Shown: one piece after another, positions 11,960 through 19,347 of the stretch | How positions within the stretch are numbered: the first letter of the stretch is position 1 | How the letters are laid out: each line of letters starts with the position of its first letter | From: Actinomycetes bacterium | GTDB lineage: Bacteria > Actinomycetota > Acidimicrobiia > Acidimicrobiales > JAAEMS01 | Assembly: GCA_024225275.1 (NCBI GenBank) | Contig: JAAEMS010000091.1 | Span: 1-38,760 of the forward strand | Direction of reading: 5' to 3' | DNA: 38,760 nt | Notes under the pieces: generated by a model | What the model saw: only the letters and a program-made list of their open reading frames with translations | The model's database searches: none | Told to the model about the DNA's origin: nothing | Position numbers and translations under genes: made by a program

Positions 11960-13139
11960 AGGAGAATCCTTGGCGGCGGGTTTCGTAGAGGGCGGTGGTG
12001 GCGGCGTGGGCGACATTGAGCGAGCCGATCTTGCCCAGCAGGGGGACAAAGGCGTGACCGTCGCAGCCGGCCAGAGCGACCTTCGACAGGCCCCGGTCCT
12101 CATGGCCCAGGACCAGGCAGACATCGCCGTTCAGCTCGGCCTCGGGGAGAGCCACCGCGTCGTCGGTGAGCTCGATGCCCACGATCCGGAACCCTGTGGC
12201 GCGGGCCGCCGAAGCGGCCTCGTCGAAGGTCTCGACGTCGGTCCAGGTGACATACCGCTCCGAGCCCAGCGCGGTCTTGGCCGTGCGGGGATGGTCCGGT
12301 CCGGCCGACGGAGGAACAGCCCAGATCCCGTCGACCCGGAAGGCGGCGGCCGATCGGAGGATGGCCCCCACATTGATGGGGTTCTGCACCCCATCGAGGA
12401 TCAAGGCCACGCGCCCCTCAGACCGGCGCCGCCACTCGCGATGCAGCCGCTTCAACTCGGTCCCACTCAGATTGCGGCTCATGGTCTCCTGGGTCGCCTT
12501 CTGGCGGGCGGCTACGTCGAGGAGGCGGTAGCCCTTCCGGGACGCTCGCCGTTCGGTGGGCCAGCCCTGGTCGGTGAGCCAGCGGGCCAGGCTGTCCGAG
12601 CCCAGGTGGCGCTGCACGACGAGGTGGGCCTGGCCGTCGGGCCTCAGCCGGCGGAGCCAGCGACTCAACAGCTCGTGCAGGGCCTCTTTGCCGACGCGGA
12701 TCGGTGGATTGGACCAGATGGCGGTGAAGCGGACCTCAGCCGGCACCTCGCTGGGGGCCACCACCTTCACATTGTCGAGCCCCAGTCGCCTGGCGTTGGC
12801 CGCACACAGGTCTCGGGCCCGGTCGTTGACATCGATTGCCCAAACGGTGGCCTCAGGGGCCCGGTGGGCCAGGGTGAGTGCGATGGGGCCGTAGCCGCAG
12901 CCGAGGTCGAGCAGATGGCCCGAGTCCGGCACGTCGGGGCCCTCCATGAGCAGGAACCGGGTGCCAACGTCGATTCGTTCGCGGCTGAAGACGCCCCGAT
13001 CAGTGACCAGCTCGATGGTGAGGTCGGCGAGGGTGAGACGAATGGTGCTCGGATCGGAGTCGACGGTGGGCTCGGCGTCGAAGTAGTGAGGGGTGGGTTG
13101 GCCGGGGGGCACGTCGGGATCGGGGAGCGGCACCCCCAC
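11958..13139 (-). CDS. Fused RsmC-like methyltransferase and SpoU methyltransferase
   Basis: One uninterrupted frame of 393 residues carries two RNA methyltransferase domains. Residues 18-210 are a class I SAM enzyme of the small-methyltransferase (RsmC) family, with LLDLGCGYGP at 76-85 and SNPPI at 143-147. Residues 220-393 are a SpoU/TrmH SPOUT domain with ILDGVQNPINVGAILRSA, LVLGHEDRGLS and GSLNVAHAATTALYE, which methylates ribose 2'-OH in rRNA or tRNA. The targets cannot be read from sequence. GTG 13139 has GAAGG 8 bases upstream. Met220 is preceded by AGGAG with only 3 bases spacing, so separate translation of the second domain is possible. Its start is 18 bp from divergent def. Confidence 0.85.
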   Translation of the reverse strand: MGVPLPDPDVPPGQPTPHYFDAEPTVDSDPSTIRLTLADLTIELVTDRGVFSRERIDVGTRFLLMEGPDVPDSGHLLDLGCGYGPIALTLAHRAPEATVWAIDVNDRARDLCAANARRLGLDNVKVVAPSEVPAEVRFTAIWSNPPIRVGKEALHELLSRWLRRLRPDGQAHLVVQRHLGSDSLARWLTDQGWPTERRASRKGYRLLDVAARQKATQETMSRNLSGTELKRLHREWRRRSEGRVALILDGVQNPINVGAILRSAAAFRVDGIWAVPPSAGPDHPRTAKTALGSERYVTWTDVETFDEAASAARATGFRIVGIELTDDAVALPEAELNGDVCLVLGHEDRGLSKVALAGCDGHAFVPLLGKIGSLNVAHAATTALYETRRQGFS

Positions 13140-13157
13140 GACGGTAGCCTTCAGGAC

Positions 13158-13706
13158 ATGGCGAACTACACCGTTCGGGTCTACGGAGACCCGGTCCTCA
13201 CCCAGGTGGCCAGGGAGGTCACCGACATCGATCACAAGTTGGTGAAGCTCGCCGAGGACATGCTCGTCACATTGTACGAAGAGCCGGGCCTCGGCCTGGC
13301 TGCTCCCCAGGTGGGGGTGCAGAAGCGCATGTTCGTCTACGACCTCGGAGGCGACGATGATCTTCCCCAGTGCGTGATCAACCCGGTCCTCCAAGAGACC
13401 GACGGCGAGTGGGAGTACGCCGAAGGGTGCTTGTCGGTGCCCGGTCTGTCGTGGGACATCATTCGGCCCAAGAGGGTCCACATCACCGGCCTCGACCTCG
13501 ACGGCAAGGAGGTCTCGGTCGAGGCCGACGAGCTCCTGGCCCGGCTGTTCCAGCACGAGCTCGACCATCTCGACGGAGTGCTGCTCCTCGACCACCTCGA
13601 CGACGAGACTCGCAAGGAAGCCCGCAAGACCCTGCGGGACCTGGGGATGGGCACGCCCGAGGCCACCGCCAGGCGGGCCACCGGCTCCGGGCTCCGGTTG
13701 CCCTAG
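13158..13706 (+). CDS. def: Peptide deformylase
   Basis: It removes the formyl group from the N-terminal methionine of new proteins, partner activity to Fmt encoded just downstream. The 182-residue enzyme has the three metalloprotease motifs: GLGLAAPQ (44-51), EGCLSVP (Cys91) and QHELDH (His133, Glu134, His137). The long open frame extends far upstream, but ATG 13158 starts a standard def N-terminus (YTVRVYGDPVL) and the upstream part is antisense to the divergent methyltransferase gene. TAGCCT (13145-13150) lies 7 bases before the ATG, so a leaderless transcript is possible. The C-terminal 15 residues are an unstructured tail. Confidence 0.96.
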   Translation: MANYTVRVYGDPVLTQVAREVTDIDHKLVKLAEDMLVTLYEEPGLGLAAPQVGVQKRMFVYDLGGDDDLPQCVINPVLQETDGEWEYAEGCLSVPGLSWDIIRPKRVHITGLDLDGKEVSVEADELLARLFQHELDHLDGVLLLDHLDDETRKEARKTLRDLGMGTPEATARRATGSGLRLP

Positions 13707-13710
13707 CCGG

Positions 13711-14607
13711 GTGCGTATCCCACCCGAAATGGTCCGGCGCATCGTCTTCCTCGGTACCCCCGAGGCTTCGGTGCCCCCTTTGCACGCTCTCCATGAGGCC
13801 GGCTTCGACATCCCCCTGGTCGTCACCCGCGCCGACACCCGACGACGTCGGCGGGGGGGTGCTGAGCCCAGCCCGGTCAAGGCTGCCGCCCTCGAGCTGG
13901 GCATCGAGGTCTCCCACGATGTCGACGACGCCCTGGCCGTGGGCGCCGACCTCGGCGTGGTCGTTGCGTTCGGGCAGATCATCAAGCCCCACGTCATCGA
14001 GGCGCTGGCCATGGTCAACATCCACCTATCCCTCCTGCCGCGTTGGCGGGGTGCGGCCCCTGTCGAGCGCGCCATTCTCGCCGGTGACCCCATCACCGGA
14101 GTGTGCCTGATGGAGGTGGCCGAAGGGCTCGACACCGGCGGTGTCTACTGTCGGGCCGAGACCCCCATCGATCCCCGCGAAACGGCTGGTGAGCTGAGGG
14201 ACCGGCTGGTCACCATGGGCACCGAGGTGCTGGTCGAGGCTCTGAGCAACGGCTTGGGACCGTCCGAATCCCAGGACGGTGAGCCCAGTTGGGCCCACAA
14301 GATCACCACCGCCGACCTTGCCCTCGATTGGGAGCGCCCTGCCGTCGAGCTCCATCGGATCGTCCGGCTCGGCAACGCCCACACCGAGTTCCGGGGTGGC
14401 CGGTTCAAGATCTGGAACGCCCACCTTCTCGATACCGATGATGCCGATCCTGGTCGGCTCATGGTGGTCGAGGGCGGCGTACGGGTGGCTACCGGATCCG
14501 GTGCTCTGGATCTCATCGAGGTGCAGCCGGCCGGCAAGGCCCGCATGGCGGCGTCCGCCTGGGCCAACGGCGCCCAGCCCAGCACCGACGATCGACTCGG
14601 CCCGTGA
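13711..14607 (+). CDS. fmt: Methionyl-tRNA formyltransferase
   Basis: Fmt formylates initiator Met-tRNA using 10-formyl-THF. The 298-residue protein shows IVFLGTPEASVPPL at the N-terminus, VVVAFGQIIKP, and the catalytic block NIHLSLLPRWRGAAPVERAI with Asn and His, followed by GLDTGGVY. The C-terminal tRNA-binding barrel begins near residue 200. GTG 13711 follows the def stop by 4 bp; ATG 13729, just before the conserved core, is the alternative. Neither has a clear Shine-Dalgarno, which suggests coupling to def. It overlaps rsmB by 4 bp. Confidence 0.95.
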   Translation: MRIPPEMVRRIVFLGTPEASVPPLHALHEAGFDIPLVVTRADTRRRRRGGAEPSPVKAAALELGIEVSHDVDDALAVGADLGVVVAFGQIIKPHVIEALAMVNIHLSLLPRWRGAAPVERAILAGDPITGVCLMEVAEGLDTGGVYCRAETPIDPRETAGELRDRLVTMGTEVLVEALSNGLGPSESQDGEPSWAHKITTADLALDWERPAVELHRIVRLGNAHTEFRGGRFKIWNAHLLDTDDADPGRLMVVEGGVRVATGSGALDLIEVQPAGKARMAASAWANGAQPSTDDRLGP

Positions 14608-15806
14608 GCGGGCCGCCCCGGGGCCGCCGTCGGCCGCCGCGTCGGCCCGGACCTCCGGGCGACGCTGAGGGGGTGGCGGTCCGTCGCCTGGCCCTGGAGC
14701 TTCTGCTGCGAGTCGACGAACAGGGCGCCTACGCCAACCTGGTGGTGCCCGCCCGGCTCACTGGAACCGACATGTCCGGCCCCGACCGGGCCCTGGTTAC
14801 CTCGCTCGTGTACGGCACCACCCGCATGAGGCGGGCCCTCGACTTCCTGGTCGATCGTTTCCTGCACGACCCCGAGGTCGAACCCCCCGTCCGTGCCGCC
14901 CTGCGCATGGGGGCCTTCCAGCTCCAGGAGCTCAAGACGCCGCCCCACGCCGCGGTCAGCACCACGGTGGGGGCTGTGCCGAAGCGGGCGCGGGGCCTGG
15001 TCAATGCCGTCCTGCGCAAGGTGGCGGGGGCCGAGGCTTCCTGGCCCGACGAAGTGACCCGCCTCAGTGTCCCCGACTGGCTCCATGACCAACTGACCGC
15101 CGACCTGGGCGCAGAGCGGGCCACCGCGGTGTTCGAGACCATGAACCGGCCCCCCACCGTCACCGAACGGCCCGATGGATACATCCAGGACCGGGGCTCC
15201 CAGCTGGTGGTCGATGCCGTCGACGCCCAGCCCGGACAGCGGGTTCTCGACATGTGTGCGGCCCCTGGCGGCAAGTCCACGGGCCTGGCCGCCATCGGTG
15301 CTCGCGTCGTCGCGTCCGACCTCAGCCTGACCCGCTCCCGCCTGGTCGCAGTCAATGCCCGGGCCGTGCTCGATGCCGATACTCCGGGCCGGGTTCACGT
15401 GGTGGCCGGAGATGGTCTGCGGCTGCCCCTCCGGCCCGGCACCTTCGACCGGGTCCTGGTCGACGCTCCGTGCAGTGGTCTGGGTTCGCTCCGTCGTCGC
15501 CCCGACGCCCGGTGGCGCATCGACGAGGCTGCCATCGAGCGGTTGGTGCCCCTCCAGGCCGCCCTCCTCGAGTCAGCTATGGCACAAGTGGCCCCTGGGG
15601 GGATGCTCGTCTACTCGGTGTGCACCCTCACCAACGCCGAGTTGGCCGCCCCGGTCGCCCAGCTACTCCACACCCATCCAGGGATCGAGACCCTGGGCGC
15701 CCCGAGCGACGAATGGGAAACCGCGCCCGGTGGGTATCGCTTGTTGCCGGACCGGACCGACACCGACGGGATGGGCATCGCCCGCTTCCGGCTGCCCGCG
15801 GGCTGA
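14604..15806 (+). CDS. rsmB: 16S rRNA m5C methyltransferase RsmB, shortened
   Basis: RsmB methylates C967 (E. coli numbering) of 16S rRNA. The 400 residues hold an N-terminal NusB-like domain (about 25-165) and a methyltransferase domain with CAAPGGKS, DAPCSGLGSLRRRPDARWR (motif IV Cys) and YSVCTLT (motif VI nucleophile Cys). Only 8 residues separate NRPP (181-184) from YIQDRGSQ (193 on), where E. coli has, from memory, over 50 residues including an RNA-contacting subdomain. A basic Arg/Pro-rich N-terminus precedes the NusB part. The GTG start overlaps the fmt stop as GTGA. Confidence 0.92.
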   Translation: MSGPPRGRRRPPRRPGPPGDAEGVAVRRLALELLLRVDEQGAYANLVVPARLTGTDMSGPDRALVTSLVYGTTRMRRALDFLVDRFLHDPEVEPPVRAALRMGAFQLQELKTPPHAAVSTTVGAVPKRARGLVNAVLRKVAGAEASWPDEVTRLSVPDWLHDQLTADLGAERATAVFETMNRPPTVTERPDGYIQDRGSQLVVDAVDAQPGQRVLDMCAAPGGKSTGLAAIGARVVASDLSLTRSRLVAVNARAVLDADTPGRVHVVAGDGLRLPLRPGTFDRVLVDAPCSGLGSLRRRPDARWRIDEAAIERLVPLQAALLESAMAQVAPGGMLVYSVCTLTNAELAAPVAQLLHTHPGIETLGAPSDEWETAPGGYRLLPDRTDTDGMGIARFRLPAG

Positions 15807-15864
15807 CCGTTCCAGCCTGATCTCCCGCGGAGGTCCCACCGGTCGGCCTTTGTGTGGGGTGCGT

Positions 15865-15893
15865 TTGCGGAATGTTGTGAAGCCAGCGATAAT
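15865..15893 (+). promoter_or_regulatory. Promoter of the REC-GGDDF gene
   Basis: TTGCGG (15865-15870) and GATAAT (15888-15893) are 17 bases apart, a close sigma-70-like match. The predicted start falls at about 15900-15902, at the GTG codon used for the downstream gene, so the transcript is probably leaderless or nearly so. The 95-bp gap also separates this gene from rsmB. Confidence 0.55.
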
Positions 15894-15901
15894 CACTCTA
15901 A

Positions 15902-16939
15902 GTGGTTAGGCGGACTCACAGTGTGGTAACAGTGGCGGGTTTCGAAGGACAACTCCCAATCGCGGCGGGCTTCTCAACCTCGGCGCGACGCGACGGCCCT
16001 GGATGGTCGAGACCTGCATCGGTATTGATCATCGACCCCAACCGCGATCTGGGTCTACGGACGGCGCGGGTGGCCGAGCAAACCCAGTTCCGTGCCCTGG
16101 TCGAAACCGACGGGCTCCTCGGCCTGGGCCGGGTGGTCGAGGATCGGCCCGACCTCGTGACCCTTGCCCTCGATCTGGAGGGACTCAACGGATTCGAGCT
16201 GTGCAAGGCCATCCGGGCCGATGCCCGCCTGTCGTCCACCGCGATCATCTTCGTCACCGATCACGATGACCACGAGAGTCGGATCAGGGCCCTCGACCTC
16301 GGGGCCGACGACTATGTGGTCCACCCGTTCAACCCCGGAGAGCTGGCCGCCCGCATGCGCTCGGCCCTCCGCCGGACCCAACAGCTGAGATCGGTGTCGC
16401 CGCTCACGGGGCTGCCCGGCAATGTCGAGATCGTCGACGCGGTGAAGTCGTTGATTGACGACGAGATGCCGTTCGCCCTCGTCCACGCCGACCTCGACCA
16501 CTTCAAGGCCTTCAACGACCACTACGGCTTCCTGCGGGGCGATCGAATCCTCACCGAGACAGCGTCCGCTGTGGTCGACTCCCTGGTCACGGTGACCGGC
16601 GTGCCGCGTTTTGCCGGTCACATCGGTGGCGATGACTTCGCCTTGATCGTGCCGCCCGACGAGGTCGAGGCCGTGTGTGGCCACGTCATAGAGACCTTCG
16701 ACGCCATCGTCCCCTCGTTCTACGATGATGTCGACCGGGACCGAGGCTGGGTCGAGGTCGCTGATCGGCAGGGGGTGGTGCGGCGTCACCGGTTGCTGAG
16801 TATCTCGCTGGGCGTAGCATCGACCGCGACCCGTTCGATCGAGTCGCCGGCCGAAGCTTCAGTCATCGCCGGCCACCTGAAGGAGTTTGCCAAGGCGGTC
16901 GAAGGATCAGCTTGGCGGGTCGATCAACGCCGCGACTGA
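15902..16939 (+). CDS. Atypical receiver plus GGDDF-domain regulator
   Basis: The 345-residue soluble protein has a 38-residue N-terminal extension, a receiver-like domain (about 40-160) and a GGDEF-family domain (about 165-335). In the receiver, gap-free comparison puts Ala89 at the phospho-acceptor position with Asp91 two residues later; the acidic pair reads DP (45-46) and the conserved Lys is His141. The second domain keeps DLDHFKAFNDHYGFLRGD, has GGDDF (242-246) instead of GGDEF and lacks an RxxD inhibitory site. Di-GMP cyclase activity is therefore uncertain; a GTP or c-di-GMP sensor is an alternative. The GTG 15902 start rests on the promoter position, and later in-frame GTGs are possible. 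Confidence 0.75.
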   Translation: MVRRTHSVVTVAGFEGQLPIAAGFSTSARRDGPGWSRPASVLIIDPNRDLGLRTARVAEQTQFRALVETDGLLGLGRVVEDRPDLVTLALDLEGLNGFELCKAIRADARLSSTAIIFVTDHDDHESRIRALDLGADDYVVHPFNPGELAARMRSALRRTQQLRSVSPLTGLPGNVEIVDAVKSLIDDEMPFALVHADLDHFKAFNDHYGFLRGDRILTETASAVVDSLVTVTGVPRFAGHIGGDDFALIVPPDEVEAVCGHVIETFDAIVPSFYDDVDRDRGWVEVADRQGVVRRHRLLSISLGVASTATRSIESPAEASVIAGHLKEFAKAVEGSAWRVDQRRD

Positions 16940-16957
16940 CGCCCCAGGAGAGAGACC

Positions 16958-17452
16958 GTGAACCAGGACCCGCCGGCCGAGCCGGTGAAGCTCGAGGCCA
17001 AGGTACTGACCGTGTCCGACGGGGTCATCGCCGGCACCCGCGAGGACAAGTCGGGTGGAACCCTTGCCGCCTGGCTGGAGGAGAGGGGCTTCACGGTGGT
17101 CGACCGCCGGGTGGTGGCCGACGGGATCGATTCGGTGGGCGGCGCCCTGACCGCGATGGCGGCCGGATACGGCGGCGTCATCATCACCACGGGAGGCACC
17201 GGCTTCGGTCCCCGTGATCTGACGCCCGAGGGCACCGCCCAGGTGCTCGAACGCGAGGCCCCCGGGTTGGCCGAGGCCATGCGGCTGGTCAACCCCCTGG
17301 GCCGACTGAGCCGGGGAAGGGCCGGAACCATCGGCGGCGCGCTGGTGTTGAACACCCCCGGCTCCACCAAGGGCTGTGTCGAGTGCGCCGGCGCGGTAAT
17401 CGACGTGGTGCCCCACGCCCTGCGTCTCATGGCTGGGGTCCGGGAGCACTAG
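16958..17452 (+). CDS. MoaB/Mog-type molybdopterin-binding protein
   Basis: Proteins of this family adenylylate molybdopterin or bind it during molybdenum cofactor synthesis. The 164 residues carry the fold's signatures: LTVSDGVIAGTREDKSG near residues 17-33, ITTGGTGFGPRDLTPE, and NTPGSTKGCVEC. Mog and MoaB are hard to separate by eye, so I give no symbol. GTG 16958 has GGAGAG just upstream. It lies 18 bp after the GGDDF gene, so the two may be co-transcribed. No other molybdenum cofactor gene is in the window. Confidence 0.88.
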   Translation: MNQDPPAEPVKLEAKVLTVSDGVIAGTREDKSGGTLAAWLEERGFTVVDRRVVADGIDSVGGALTAMAAGYGGVIITTGGTGFGPRDLTPEGTAQVLEREAPGLAEAMRLVNPLGRLSRGRAGTIGGALVLNTPGSTKGCVECAGAVIDVVPHALRLMAGVREH

Positions 17453-17477
17453 TTCCCCCCCCAACGTCCGACTGGTT

Positions 17478-17495
17478 CCAGGACAAGTGTCCTGG
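17478..17495. promoter_or_regulatory. 18-bp palindrome before the FMN riboswitch
   Basis: CCAGGACAAGTGTCCTGG has two perfect 8-base arms around AG. TACACT (17497-17502) just after it fits the actinobacterial -10 pattern TANNNT and could drive the riboswitch transcript. The palindrome would then be a protein operator over the promoter. It could instead be a terminator hairpin for the preceding gene, though it has no T-run. Confidence 0.4.
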
Positions 17496-17522
17496 CTACA
17501 CTCGCGTACACAAGCAAGACGT

Positions 17523-17648
17523 CCCTCGCGGGATGATGGGTGAAAGTCCCAACCGGCGGTGAGAGTCCGCGAACCGCCCCCGGCAACGGGGCCGGTTGAT
17601 CCGGTGTAACTCCGGAACCGACGGTGAGAGTCCGGATGGGAGCGAGGG
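17523..17648 (+). ncRNA. FMN riboswitch (RFN element)
   Basis: The aptamer shows the conserved RFN strings in order: GGGTGAAAGTCCCAACCGGC, GGTGAGAGTCCGCGAACC, GGTTGATCCGGTGTAACTCC and GACGGTGAGAGTCCGGATGG. The closing P1 helix is perfect over seven pairs, CCCTCGC (17523-17529) with GCGAGGG (17642-17648). FMN binding shuts off riboflavin genes in this family, and ribD starts 70 bases downstream, consistent with control of the whole rib operon. Confidence 0.96.
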
Positions 17649-17711
17649 CCGCGTGGCTCGCTGCCGCGCGCGTCCTTCGTCGACCACATAGGACGAACGA
17701 CGACGGAAGGA
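17641..17711 (+). promoter_or_regulatory. Riboswitch expression platform masking the ribD ribosome site
   Basis: Two pairs of mutually exclusive helices can be drawn. The 3' P1 strand AGCGAG (17641-17646) can leave the aptamer and pair with CTCGCT (17657-17662). Further on, TCCTTC (17673-17678) can pair with GAAGGA (17706-17711), the ribD Shine-Dalgarno, or CGTCCT (17671-17676) can pair with AGGACG (17690-17695). There is no T-run, so control of translation initiation is more likely than termination. This is inference from base pairing. Confidence 0.55.
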
Positions 17712-17717
17712 GCCACC

Positions 17718-18740
17718 GTGAGCGACCAGGCGTATATGCGCCTCGCCCTCGACGCGGCGGCCACCTCCCGCCTGCTCAGCCCTCCCAACCCGTGGGTTGG
17801 TGCCGTCCTGGTGAGCCCCGACGGGAAGCATTTCACCGGCTCGACCCGGCCCCCGGGCGGGAACCATGCCGAGATCGAAGCCCTCCAGGCCGCCGGCGAC
17901 CGGGCACGCGGGGCGACCGTGTTCACCACCCTCGAGCCATGCTCCCACCATGGACGAACCGATCCCTGCGCGGATGCGTTGGTGGAGGCGGGAGTGGCCC
18001 GGGTGGTCCTCGGGGTCACCGACCCTGACACCCAGGTGGCCGGTCTGGGCATCGAACGGCTCCGGGCCGCCGGGATCCAGGTGGACGTCGGGGTCGAGGC
18101 TCAGGCGGTCGCCCACCAACTGCGGCCCTACCTCCACCACCGTCGTACCGGCCGACCCTGGGTAGTGCTCAAGCTGGCCGCCAGCCTCGACGGCCGCACT
18201 GCGGCGCCCGACGGGTCCAGCCAGTGGATCACCGGTCCCGAAGCCCGGGCCGACGCCCATCGGATCCGGGCCGAGTCAGGAGCGATCGTGGTGGGGGCCG
18301 GCACAGTCCGAGCCGACGACCCGGCCCTGACCGTTCGCCACATCGAGGCGCCCGAGCCGGGTATCGACCTCGACCCGGTCCGGGTCGTGCTGGGGTCGGC
18401 CCCGGCCAACGCCCGGGTGCGCCCGGCCATCGAGCATGACGGCCCCCTGCCCGACCTCCTCGACCGTCTCGGTGCCGACGGAGTGGTCCAGGTGATGGTC
18501 GAGGGTGGGGCCGGCGTGGCCGCCTCGTTCCACGGCCAAGCCCTGGTCGACCAGTACGTGCTCTACTTCGCCCCCGTCCTGTTCGGCGGCCATGATGCCC
18601 GAGGCTTGTTCTCGGGGCTGGGTGCGCCCACCATCGACGAGGTTTGGCGGGGCCGCATCGAGACGACCAGCCAACTGGGCGGCGACCTGCGGGTCGACCT
18701 CCTACCCGAAGACTGCCGGCTACCGGAAGAGAGATCCTGA
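17718..18740 (+). CDS. ribD: Riboflavin deaminase/reductase RibD
   Basis: RibD performs the second and third steps of riboflavin synthesis: deamination of the pyrimidine ring and reduction of the ribose. Of 340 residues, the first 145 form a zinc deaminase (His50 and Glu52 in NHAEIE, Cys75 in EPCSHHGRT, Cys84). The rest is the NADPH-dependent reductase (LKLAASLDGRTA, SQWITG, VVGAGTVRADDP, MVEGGAGVAASF). GTG 17718 has GGAAGGAG six or seven bases upstream. It is the first gene after the FMN riboswitch. The reductase half has a somewhat short middle (only SAPANARVRPAIEHD before the last third). Confidence 0.94.
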   Translation: MSDQAYMRLALDAAATSRLLSPPNPWVGAVLVSPDGKHFTGSTRPPGGNHAEIEALQAAGDRARGATVFTTLEPCSHHGRTDPCADALVEAGVARVVLGVTDPDTQVAGLGIERLRAAGIQVDVGVEAQAVAHQLRPYLHHRRTGRPWVVLKLAASLDGRTAAPDGSSQWITGPEARADAHRIRAESGAIVVGAGTVRADDPALTVRHIEAPEPGIDLDPVRVVLGSAPANARVRPAIEHDGPLPDLLDRLGADGVVQVMVEGGAGVAASFHGQALVDQYVLYFAPVLFGGHDARGLFSGLGAPTIDEVWRGRIETTSQLGGDLRVDLLPEDCRLPEERS

Positions 18741-18741
18741 C

Positions 18742-19347
18742 GTGTTCACCGGAATCGTGGAGGAACTGGGTGAGGTGGTCGAACGCGACGCCACCCGGCT
18801 GCGCATCGCCTGTGCCACCGTGCTCGACGGGGCCGCCGTCGGTGACTCGACTGCGGTCAACGGTTGCTGTCTGACCGTCGTGGCCTTGGGCGATACCGAT
18901 GACGGTCGCCGTTGGTGGGACGCCGACGTCAGCGACGAGACGTGGAATCGCACCTCGCTCGGCGACCTGGCGGTGGGTGACCCCGTGAACCTGGAGCGGC
19001 CCGTCCGCCTCCAGGACCGGCTGGGCGGCCATCTCGTACAGGGCCATGTCGACGCGGTCGGTGAGATCGTCGACGGGGTCCCCGAGCTCAGGGTGCGGAT
19101 GCCGCCCGACCTGCTCCGGTACGTCGTCGAGAAGGGGTCGGTCACCGTCGACGGCATCAGCCTCACCGTGGTCGAGCCCCTCGACGACGGTTTCACCGTC
19201 GCCGTCATCCCCCACACCTCGGACGTCACCACCCTGGGGCACAAAGGCCCGGGGGCCCGGGTGAACCTCGAGGTCGACGTCATCGCCAAGTACACCGAAC
19301 GCCTGCTCGCCGCCCAGCTCGACTCCGGAGGACCCCGCCATGACTGA
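18742..19347 (+). CDS. ribE: Riboflavin synthase alpha chain
   Basis: It dismutates two lumazine molecules to riboflavin. The 201-residue protein begins with [12 protein letters not shown] and has the two internal lumazine-binding repeats: VNGCCLTVV with [10 protein letters not shown] and [13 protein letters not shown] in repeat 1, then [24 protein letters not shown] in repeat 2. GTG 18742 begins one base after the ribD stop, with GGAAGAGAG upstream. The open frame extends further 5' but the MFTGIVEE start is diagnostic. It overlaps ribBA by 8 bp. Confidence 0.96.
   Translation: MFTGIVEELGEVVERDATRLRIACATVLDGAAVGDSTAVNGCCLTVVALGDTDDGRRWWDADVSDETWNRTSLGDLAVGDPVNLERPVRLQDRLGGHLVQGHVDAVGEIVDGVPELRVRMPPDLLRYVVEKGSVTVDGISLTVVEPLDDGFTVAVIPHTSDVTTLGHKGPGARVNLEVDVIAKYTERLLAAQLDSGGPRHD

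Noticed and set aside
11892..13157. Long plus-strand open frame upstream of def
   Set aside because: It is the antisense of the methyltransferase-SPOUT gene, which has all family motifs on the minus strand. Only the part from 13158 is def.
15807..15864. Terminator after rsmB using GACCG and CGGTC
   Set aside because: Arms of only 5 bp separated by about 30 bases, with no supporting T-run.
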